Assembly (NCBI RefSeq): GCF_905220975.1
Contig: NZ_CAJNBK010000012.1
Span: 1-64,000, forward strand
Length of the DNA: 64,000 nt
Origin: Paraburkholderia haematera
Lineage (GTDB): Bacteria; Pseudomonadota; Gammaproteobacteria; Burkholderiales; Burkholderiaceae
Reading direction: 5' to 3'
In this document: positions 17,683 to 25,036 of the stretch, in pieces
How the letters are laid out: every line of letters begins with the position of its first letter
Numbering within the stretch: position 1 is the first letter of the stretch
Position numbers and translations under genes: made by a program
Notes under the pieces: model-generated
Seen by the model: only the letters and a program-made list of their open reading frames with translations
Databases searched by the model: none
Told to the model about the DNA's origin: nothing

Positions 17683-18118
17683 ATGAGTAACTCAGAAAAA
17701 GCCGAGGATCTGCGGATTGTCGAGCGCAACCCAGGGTACGACAAGGCAAACAACCCGCAGCGATTGAGCATTGCAGAGTTGATGCCAGTCGCCCGGGCTG
17801 ACGTGGAACTCGGACTGCATTCAACACGCCATTCACAATCTGGCTGGCGTGAGTGGAAGACTGCTTGGAGACGCTAGCGGTATCGCCGTGGTCGAGGCCC
17901 CCTATGATCTGTCGGCCAATCGCGCCTATATCGTTGACGCAAACGGGGGACTCAGGGCGCAGATTCCAGCTCAAATGGGCTCCGAGCATGTCGTGTTCTA
18001 CGATGTGATGGAGACTGAAGGTTTAGTGGCATTTCTGGCTGTGGCTTCTGGAAGGGATATCCAGATTGAAGTGCGCGAGGCAGGCGGTGTGGTTGTGCGG
18101 ATCGCGGAAAGTCGATAG
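17683..18118 (+). pseudogene. Hypothetical gene interrupted by a +1 frameshift
   Basis: The ATG at 17683, with GGAG nine bases upstream, opens a frame that reads sensibly to about VARADVEL (near 17811). The continuing sense lies in the next frame, starting DCIQHAIHNLAG and ending IAESR at 18118. Skipping one base around 17800-17815 joins the halves into one protein of about 144 residues. No family is recognised. The downstream immunity gene starts on the next base after the stop. The frameshift could be a real mutation, a sequencing error or programmed slippage; no classic slippery run is visible. The original gene may have been a further immunity or accessory factor. Confidence 0.6.
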
Positions 18119-18541
18119 ATGAAGATCGACACGACGAGCGGTGACCTGGCGATCTGCGGAGCGGTGATTCCAGCGAGCCTGACGCTGAGTGAAGCTCTTG
18201 TGAGCGCGATGTTCCAACGTCGTACGAAGGTCTTGGAAAACGGACCCTTCGTTTCCTATAAAGTTGAGTCGATATGCGGCAACTGTAAGTACATATCGAC
18301 GTTGTATTTTCTGTCCGGCGCGCTTGAGTCAATTTCAGTTAATGTCGCTGATCCTGATTCGGCGAAAGGCTGGGAGAATTGGAGCCAAGCCGAAGAACAG
18401 AAGAAATTGCAATTTCTGGTTGACCAACTCATCCGGCAAGGAATTATCAATGGGCAACACTTCCCGTGGGGCAATGTGAATGCCTCTTACGATCAACGAG
18501 CAGGGGAATCCAGCATCACAATAAGATATTTGCGGCCGTAG
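18119..18541 (+). CDS. Orphan immunity protein, paralogue of the RHS immunity
   Basis: A 140-residue protein starting on the base after the TAG of the preceding frame. Its layout parallels the RHS immunity protein at 16735: SGDLAICG at the start, GPFVSYKV in the middle, WGNVNASYD and SITIRYL at the end. No toxin gene lies in front of it, so it looks like an orphan immunity kept after a toxin-tip exchange, or one that protects against a related toxin of other strains. It is the last gene of module B. The relationship was judged by eye and overall identity is low. Confidence 0.65.
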   Translation: MKIDTTSGDLAICGAVIPASLTLSEALVSAMFQRRTKVLENGPFVSYKVESICGNCKYISTLYFLSGALESISVNVADPDSAKGWENWSQAEEQKKLQFLVDQLIRQGIINGQHFPWGNVNASYDQRAGESSITIRYLRP

Positions 18542-18926
18542 TTCCTTAGCCACGGAACGATCCATTCGATTGGAAATACCGTGACTCGAGCGCTCAGTGC
18601 CGATCAAAAGTCTGGGTAATGAGCAAATCTATAAGGAGCTAGCCCGCTAAGTGTCGTCGCAGCATATGGTGCCTTCCGGCGGATGGTGGGTACGCTGCTG
18701 GCTGTTTTATGCTGGGACGCCCCCTCTCCGAAACGCCAGGGAGTATCTTTGCGCAGTATTTATGTGCCGAAACGTTGTTTTTACCGATTCCCAGGATGCA
18801 TCAATAAAAAGCGAAACAAATTCCTATTTAACACTTGTTTCTGTTGAATCGATTGCAGTAAACGTCTGATCTTTTGTATTATCGCGCGATAGCGCGGGGG
18901 CGCGAATTGCATAAATAAGAGGCGGT
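18542..18926 (+). promoter_or_regulatory. Intergenic region upstream of vgrG module C
   Basis: A 385-bp non-coding interval. Its last ~100 bp repeat the region upstream of module B, including TTTAACACTTGTTT against TTTAACATTTGTTT, the conserved block below and the GAGGCGG ribosome site. The first half holds nothing recognisable. Module C probably has its own promoter here. Confidence 0.5.
18872..18904 (+). promoter_or_regulatory. Conserved vgrG leader element with 12-bp palindrome (copy 2)
   Basis: This repeats the block upstream of the module B vgrG, with the perfect palindrome TATCGCGCGATA at 18880-18891 and the following GCGCGGGGGCGC run. It lies 22 bp before the ATG. Confidence 0.5.
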
Positions 18927-21608
18927 ATGGGAGCGCAGGACATAATCGCGGCAATCAAGGGGGGGCTGGCGCAAAGCGATCGCCTGCTGAAACTCGATAC
19001 GCCACTGGGCGCTAATGTCCTTCTGCCACAAAGGCTGGTGGGGCATTCCAGGCTCGGCCGGGACTACGAATTCACGCTGGACGCCGTTTCCACGAATGAC
19101 AACGTCGAACTCAAAACACTGATCGCTCAGCCCGTCACGCTTTGGACGCAGCAAACCGACCAGTCCTACGCCCCGCATCACGGTTATGTCCACACCGCCC
19201 GTCGGTTGGGCTCGGACAGCGCAATAACCAGCTATCAGATCGGTTTTGTCTCCTGGATGCACTTTCTGCGCTTCAGAAAAGATGCGCGCATCTGGCAGGA
19301 TAAAGCGGTAGATGAAATTCTCACCGACGTATTCAATATGCATCCCCAGGCGCAGGGTGCATTCCGTTTCTCATTGCGCAATACGTTGCCGCAGCGTTCG
19401 TTCTGCGTCCAATGCGAAGACGACTGGAATTTCTGTCATCGACTGATGGAAACGGAAGGGCTCTTCGGCTATTTCGAACAGGCCGCCGATGGCAAATCGC
19501 ACACGCTGGTGATCACCGACGATATCGGCAGCCTGCAACCGCTTTCGCCACAAACCGTCGACTTCTACCGTTCGGGCACGAACAGCGAAACCGATGCCTT
19601 CGTGCAGTGGAGCGGCACGCGCACGCTGCAAAGCACTACGCTCACCACGCGGACATTCGACTATAAGTCGCCGGCGTCGTCTGCCAATCCCAAGGGCACG
19701 ACGATCCCGACAATGACCACGCAGGGCAACCTGCCGCAGCAGGCCGAAGTGTATGAGTACACGGGCGCGTATACGTACGGACAGCAGGACCGCGGCGACC
19801 ATCTCTCGAAGGTGAGGATGGAAGAGTGGGAGTCGCGGGCGAAGCGTTTCCACGGCGTAGGCGCGGTCCGTCGCATCGACGCAGGCCGCTGGTTCGAGCT
19901 GCAAAACCACCCGGAGCACGACGCTGGCAGTCAGCAGGACCGGCAGTTTGCTGTGATCGACGTCGAATGGGTCGTCGAGAACAACCTGCCTGTCTCGGGT
20001 GGCACAACAGATTTCCCGCATAGTCTCAAGCAGACGATTACCACGGCGCGGGCTCAGCATGGAGCCGACCGGACGCTCGTCGTTAAAGGTAGCGACGGCA
20101 GTGAAGGCTTCTTCATGGCGACGGTCGAAGCGCAGCGCAAGGCCATCCCGTTCCGGAGTCCACTTGAGCATCAGAAGCCCGAGATGCACATGCAGACGGC
20201 GACCGTGGTGGGTCCGGCGAACGAGGAAGTCTTCACGGATTCGCTGAACCGCGTCAAGGTGCAGATGCACTGGGATCGCCTGAACCCCGGCGATGAGAAC
20301 GCGTCGTGCTGGATGCGCGTTGCGCAATCGCATGCTGGTGGCGGGCATGGCGGCGTACACGTACCGCGCATCGGCGAAGAAGTCATTGTGTCGTTCCTCG
20401 ACGGCGACTGCGACAAGCCGCTCGTCACCGGCCGCGTCTATAACGGTGCGAAGACTCCCGACTGGCATTCGAATGGGATCCTGTCGGGATATAAGTCGAA
20501 GGAATACCAGGGCCGCGGCTACAACCAGATGGTGATGGACGATGCCACCGGCCAGAACCGGGTGCAGCTCTACAGCACGAGCGCAGACTCCCAACTGCAT
20601 CTTGGATATCTGATCGCGCAAGCAGGCAACTCGCGCGGCGCCTATCTCGGCAGCGGCTTCGATCTGAAGTCCGATGCGTATGGTGCGGTCCGGGCGGGGC
20701 AAGGCTTGTATGTGTCGACGCATCCAACGACCGGGACATCAAGCCAGCCTCTCGACGTCCGTGACGCGAGTAATCAGTTGGTCAATTCGGAAAGCGTGAT
20801 CGAAGCGCTAAGCCAGGCAAGCGAAACCCATCAGGCAGAAAGCCTGAAAGACGGTCACGACTCGCTCAAAACTTTTACCGATGCGACACAGAGCAGCGTA
20901 GCGGGCGCAACAGGTAGCGGTGGCAATACCGCAGGCGGCGGCACTGGCAATGCCAACGGCTTCAAGGAGCCGATCATGCTGTTCGCGACGCCATCGGGCA
21001 TCGGGATGTCGACACAACGGTCAGCACACGTCGCCGCGACTGAGCATGTCAACTTCGTCAGCGGCCAGAGCACGCACATTGCGACAGGCAAGTCGCTGCT
21101 CGTGAGCGTTGCCGAAAAGATCAGCCTGTTCGCACAGAACGCGGGTATGAAGCTTTTCGCCGCGAAAGGAAAAGTCGAAATCCAGGCGCAAGGCGACAAC
21201 CTTGAAATCACGGCTCAGAAGACGCTGAAGTTGCTCTCCGCGACGGAGAGGATCGATGCGGCTGCCAAGCAGGAAATCCTTCTCACGGCAGGTGGCGCGT
21301 ACGTGCGCATATCCGGCGGCAACATCGAGATTCATGCGCCGGGAAAGATCGATATCAAAGGCAGCCAACACTCCTTTGCCGGCCCAACGAGCCTTGATCG
21401 AACCTACAACGCGGAAGGCAAGAAAGCCGACATGCGAATCCGCTACATGGACGCGGAGGGCAATGTGCCCGAAGGTGAGCCGATCAAGCTCGCATCGGAG
21501 GATGGCGCGTTGCATAACGTCGTTCTCGATGGCGAGGGCAAGGGTGAACTGAAGGGCATCGATTTCGGCAAATTCGTTGCAGACCAAGTCAAGCGAAGCG
21601 GAGAATAA
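18927..21608 (+). CDS. vgrG: VgrG tip protein, module C (cargo: candidate pore former)
   Basis: An 893-residue VgrG with the shortest tail of the three. Residues 1-820 (gp27-like, gp5 OB-fold, stalk and DUF2345) are nearly identical to module B, ending at SFAGP. Residues 821-893 form a compact beta domain (DMRIRYMDAEGNVPEGEPIKL) resembling the transthyretin-like adaptor tails of other VgrGs, followed by a charged helix. The next gene starts 2 bp after the stop, so the tail probably recruits that 470-residue protein. The tail is unrelated to the RHS-associated tail of module B, which points to recombination at the end of DUF2345. Confidence 0.92.
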   Translation: MGAQDIIAAIKGGLAQSDRLLKLDTPLGANVLLPQRLVGHSRLGRDYEFTLDAVSTNDNVELKTLIAQPVTLWTQQTDQSYAPHHGYVHTARRLGSDSAITSYQIGFVSWMHFLRFRKDARIWQDKAVDEILTDVFNMHPQAQGAFRFSLRNTLPQRSFCVQCEDDWNFCHRLMETEGLFGYFEQAADGKSHTLVITDDIGSLQPLSPQTVDFYRSGTNSETDAFVQWSGTRTLQSTTLTTRTFDYKSPASSANPKGTTIPTMTTQGNLPQQAEVYEYTGAYTYGQQDRGDHLSKVRMEEWESRAKRFHGVGAVRRIDAGRWFELQNHPEHDAGSQQDRQFAVIDVEWVVENNLPVSGGTTDFPHSLKQTITTARAQHGADRTLVVKGSDGSEGFFMATVEAQRKAIPFRSPLEHQKPEMHMQTATVVGPANEEVFTDSLNRVKVQMHWDRLNPGDENASCWMRVAQSHAGGGHGGVHVPRIGEEVIVSFLDGDCDKPLVTGRVYNGAKTPDWHSNGILSGYKSKEYQGRGYNQMVMDDATGQNRVQLYSTSADSQLHLGYLIAQAGNSRGAYLGSGFDLKSDAYGAVRAGQGLYVSTHPTTGTSSQPLDVRDASNQLVNSESVIEALSQASETHQAESLKDGHDSLKTFTDATQSSVAGATGSGGNTAGGGTGNANGFKEPIMLFATPSGIGMSTQRSAHVAATEHVNFVSGQSTHIATGKSLLVSVAEKISLFAQNAGMKLFAAKGKVEIQAQGDNLEITAQKTLKLLSATERIDAAAKQEILLTAGGAYVRISGGNIEIHAPGKIDIKGSQHSFAGPTSLDRTYNAEGKKADMRIRYMDAEGNVPEGEPIKLASEDGALHNVVLDGEGKGELKGIDFGKFVADQVKRSGE

Positions 21609-21610
21609 TA

Positions 21611-23023
21611 ATGGGCGACCGTCCCCTGATCCAACATACCGTATGCATCGATTTACCGGGTGAGCCGGTCGAATGCTGGGCCGAGACTGATATTACGGTT
21701 CTGCTCCGCAAGCACCGCGACGTGATATTCGATATTCAGGTGAAGAAAGGCGCAACCTACACCGTCGAAGCAACCGAGGACTGGATCTACGACGTGGCCA
21801 AGAAGAAGCGCGTCAAGCAGGGGCAGTTCCAGGACGGCCAGCGCTACCACCTCTGGATCAGCAGAAATTTCAAAGGGCATCTGATACTCAAGCAGGACGG
21901 CAAGGTGTACCAGAACTATTCGATGCAGATGTTCGGTTTGACGAATACCGACTCATCGCCGAAAGCGAAGCCTGAGCCGATCATCATCGCGATCGGTACG
22001 AATCACGCCTCGCATCCACCAACCGCTTCTGCATCATCGAAGCCGACTGACGTAGCGCCGCTAATCACGTACCCGCAACCGCCGATCCCCGAGTATCTGC
22101 GCGCTGCACCGCCGTTTGATCCGCTGCGCGCGGACCAACTCTGGTCGTGTCCATTGCCGATCAAGTTGTCGCCTGGCACCACAGTTGAACCGATGCAGGA
22201 AGCGCATGTCTTCGAAGTCGACCAGAACTCGATTCCCAAGGAAGTCGTGGACACACTGGCTGCGGGCGGCGCCGAAGAAACGGCCATCGACCCTTACAAG
22301 ATTGCGACACGTAACTGGCTAATAGGACAACTGGCTGGTGGGACGGCGTTTCTGAACGACAACAAGCAGTGGATTAATGAGCTTTGGGGAGAGAAGTTCA
22401 GATTGATGAAGATCGTTCACAAGAACGCTGGAGAAAAGACTTATGTTGTTTTCACCGGCAACCCGAGACTTCGCAAGTTGGTGACAGCCGCACGGTACGG
22501 TGTGAAGAACGAAAAGGTACTGACAATTGCCGGAGGAGCAGGCACGGCCGGGTCGGGCACGGCTGCTGCTTGGGAGGGGGCCAAAGGAGCATTCAAGAAA
22601 GCTGGCTTGATCGCTTTGATTTTTACCATCACGCTTGATACGGCTGAATGGCTGCGTGATTACCAGGAAATCGGCCCGGACGGAAAGAGAAAGAAGGATA
22701 TCGCCGACCTGCTGGGCAAGATTGGGATCGACCTTGCGAAGGCGGGACTGAGTGCTGCGATTGCGTCCATGGCGGTCGGCGCGGCCGTGGCGCTATTCGC
22801 GGGATCCGTTGCACTGCCAGTAGCGGCAATCGTCTTGGGAACCATCGTTGTGGCGGTCGCGGTAGGCTATGGACTCGACTGGCTCGACAAGAAAACCCAC
22901 ACCACCGAGCATGTGACGTCATGGTTTCGATCGATCGGGGAGTCGATGAAGCACGCGGCCGAATATCTGGAAAAGTCGATGCCCAAAGACTATGATCAGT
23001 ACCCCATGATGTATGTGCCGTGA
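21611..23023 (+). CDS. Candidate pore-forming T6SS effector
   Basis: A 470-residue protein with no signal peptide, starting 2 bp after vgrG behind a GGAG site. Residues 1-110 form a beta-rich domain, perhaps for loading. Residues ~115-180 are a Pro-rich linker. Residues ~215-310 are a soluble domain with LWGEKFRLMKIV, FTGNPRLRKLVTAARYG and a Gly/Ala-rich turn. The C-terminal third has one hydrophobic helix (GLIALIFTITLDTAEWL, ~336-352) and a long paired segment (~385-432: AAIASMAVGAAVALFAG, then LPVAAIVLGTIVVAVAVG) like the hydrophobic hairpin of colicin-type pore formers. The adjacent polytopic membrane protein fits an immunity to a pore. No named family is claimed; the function is inferred from topology and context. 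Confidence 0.65.
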   Translation: MGDRPLIQHTVCIDLPGEPVECWAETDITVLLRKHRDVIFDIQVKKGATYTVEATEDWIYDVAKKKRVKQGQFQDGQRYHLWISRNFKGHLILKQDGKVYQNYSMQMFGLTNTDSSPKAKPEPIIIAIGTNHASHPPTASASSKPTDVAPLITYPQPPIPEYLRAAPPFDPLRADQLWSCPLPIKLSPGTTVEPMQEAHVFEVDQNSIPKEVVDTLAAGGAEETAIDPYKIATRNWLIGQLAGGTAFLNDNKQWINELWGEKFRLMKIVHKNAGEKTYVVFTGNPRLRKLVTAARYGVKNEKVLTIAGGAGTAGSGTAAAWEGAKGAFKKAGLIALIFTITLDTAEWLRDYQEIGPDGKRKKDIADLLGKIGIDLAKAGLSAAIASMAVGAAVALFAGSVALPVAAIVLGTIVVAVAVGYGLDWLDKKTHTTEHVTSWFRSIGESMKHAAEYLEKSMPKDYDQYPMMYVP

Positions 23024-23051
23024 GACGGCATCCACTGGAAAGCGAACCGAG

Positions 23052-23831
23052 ATGCCACGATCGCAATTGATGACGAAACCCGAGACCGAACCGAAAGACG
23101 CAGTTTGGGAGATGACGAAGAAAGCCACGCCGGTGAACTTCATATTTCCCATACTGGGCGCTGGCGTGTCCTACGCGGCATATGCAGATGATCTTGCAGT
23201 ATCCGGATGGCCATGGAAAATCGGACTACTTGTTACGTTGGTTTGCCTCTTTGTACCGCTTGCTGTCTCGATGATGTACCGCCGTTCGAACCTGCTGTGG
23301 GTATGCGGACTGATACTATCGATTGCGACATTTGCCACGTATTTCTTCTTCGGCATATTTGCCTACTTCTACTATTTCGTGTTTGCCCCTATGTCATCCG
23401 TTCTGCGTTGGCCGGGGCTACTGGGTGGGATCGTGTTGACGCTGTACTGGGTGATCATGTCGAGGCAAACGGTAATGTATACGATCACGAAAACCTCTTT
23501 CGTCAAACGGGCCTTTGAAGAGAGCGCATCTGACTTTCGTTATCGAAACCAAGCCGGAATGGCACTGTTCGAGCGGCTCAATAAAGAGCGCTCGCCGTTT
23601 CCAAAAATCTATTCTTATATCGTCTTCGGTATCGCGCCGTTCTATCTGATACTGGGTCGACTACTGTCGTCAAACTTCGGGGCGAACGGTGTGTTGTTCG
23701 CCCTGGCGGTGTTGGGCATGCCAGTGTCTCTCTGGTTTGTTGGCCTGCTCGTCCGTATCTATCTCGTGATGGTCAGCTTACCTAGAAAGCTGGAGAGAGA
23801 GCATCGCAAGCCTGTGTTGGTGGCCGATTAG
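23052..23831 (+). CDS. Polytopic membrane protein, candidate immunity to the pore former
   Basis: A 259-residue inner-membrane protein with about six or seven hydrophobic segments (NFIFPILGAGVSYAAY, IGLLVTLVCLFVPLAV, LLWVCGLILSIATF and others), short basic loops and a basic C-terminus. The ATG at 23052 follows GGAAAG; an upstream GTG at 23013 would overlap the effector gene and add residues without hydrophobic character. It lies 28 bp after the effector, where immunity genes sit. Immunity proteins to ionophoric or pore-forming toxins are commonly integral membrane proteins, so the pairing makes sense. No specific family is recognised. Confidence 0.65.
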   Translation: MPRSQLMTKPETEPKDAVWEMTKKATPVNFIFPILGAGVSYAAYADDLAVSGWPWKIGLLVTLVCLFVPLAVSMMYRRSNLLWVCGLILSIATFATYFFFGIFAYFYYFVFAPMSSVLRWPGLLGGIVLTLYWVIMSRQTVMYTITKTSFVKRAFEESASDFRYRNQAGMALFERLNKERSPFPKIYSYIVFGIAPFYLILGRLLSSNFGANGVLFALAVLGMPVSLWFVGLLVRIYLVMVSLPRKLEREHRKPVLVAD

Positions 23832-24248
23832 GAGAACGGGGCATTCTACGCAAGGCGATGTCGCATTCATATCTTGGGACCAGGGGCTTTTGCCGAGCGT
23901 CATGGAAACTGAAGGTAGAAAACGACCTGCGAACCTTCAAAGTTAGACTTCGATAGAAGTCGAACCCTGAGAGTCGACCAGTCTCGGTGGCGGATTGCAC
24001 TGACAGATGCAGAGATCGTCGCCCAGTGCTACCCGTCAATCGTCCAGTCCAGTCATCGCGAGGTGCGGCCTGTCGCACGGGATTTTTCAGGTCGAATGAC
24101 GGCCTGAGCATGAGACGTCGTCGCCGTGCGCAATTGGCGCCCCTGCAATTCGAGTGCGGTTGATCAAGCGATGACAGTCCCGTTCGAAGTAGCGTTGCCA
24201 CCGATCAGAATCAGAAATCGCTTCGTGCTGGGGTCTGTTCTTTGCCGG
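23832..24248. other. Gene-free interval of the island
   Basis: About 417 bp with no convincing gene on either strand. It has reading frames with unnatural composition (Arg/Ser-rich) and no ribosome sites. It may contain decayed mobile DNA, but no terminal repeats or transposase motifs were recognised. Confidence 0.5.
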
Positions 24249-25031
24249 TCAGGCCTGGTCGCTGTAGGAGATCAACTGCCATTCAACCTGCGCGGTATGC
24301 TGTCGGGTTCCGATCCAGCGGTCTAGCAATACAACCTTTCGCGGCTCATGCACGACAACCGAGGGTAGCGTGTCTCCCTTCAGGAAGCGCCTCTGTGCGT
24401 CGTCAGTCTGACCCGCTTCGAGTTTCGCGCACCAGACGCCGTCTTCCGGACATTGCTCACCTGTGCGCGCGACAGTACCAAGTGGCACCTTTGCGGCGAC
24501 ATTTACCGGCTGCCCGTTCTGCGATGTCTTGCTCGAGGCTCCGGCCAGCGGCAGTCCCGTAGCCGGATCGAGATTCTTCTCCTTGCTCAGCTTGTCGATG
24601 AGTTCATCTGACGGCTTCTGCGGCGGTACGGCCGCCGCCCGCTCTTTCGCCCACTGGAATGTGCCATCCCAAGGCGGCAGTTTTGCTGGTGGCAGAGGCA
24701 CGATCTTGTCGATGTCTGGGACCTTCGGATTTGGACCGTCGTTATCATTGATGAATTTGCCTATTTGCTCGTAGCGGCGCGTGCGTTCGGGGTCGTTTGG
24801 CAAGCCGACAAAATACAGCCGATCTGATGACGGCGGTCCTTTGAATCCGTTCTCCAAAAACGATGTTGACTGTGCATCTCCGCTCTCTACACCTTTCTGG
24901 AATACTTTTACGGAATCAGCCTCAAGCGCCCGATTTTTGAGGTTGATACCAAGTGTGCCTGCAGCTTCTCCGTTACCCTGATCGACCGCACATTGACGCC
25001 CTGGCAGTTTCCAAACTGGAACTGCCGGGGG
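24249..25031 (-). pseudogene. Sel1-like/DUF6396 protein, 5'-truncated
   Basis: The frame is open from a stop at 25032 to 24249 and lacks a plausible start. It begins in the middle of a Sel1-like repeat (CAVDQGNGEAAGTLGINL, then VFQKGVESGDAQSTSFL) and continues with DRLYFVGL, PNPKVPDIDKIVPLPPAKLP and EQCPEDGVWCAKL. I recall this as the signature of the Sel1/DUF6396 proteins often found at T6SS effector loci, probably as immunity or accessory factors. The N-terminal region, where signal peptide and first repeats would be, is missing. The break coincides with the 3' truncation of the neighbouring ABC-F gene. It is probably not expressed from its own promoter. Confidence 0.7.
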
Positions 25032-25036
25032 TTAAC

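Noticed and set aside
18651..18869. Small frame of 72 codons between module B and module C
   Set aside because: No ribosome site, unusual Trp/Cys composition, and its 3' part overlaps the conserved vgrG upstream region.
23782..24201. Minus-strand frame of 139 codons in the gene-free interval
   Set aside because: Arg/Ser-rich without recognisable motifs, no convincing start, and it overlaps the end of the membrane protein gene. It was kept only as part of an unassigned interval.
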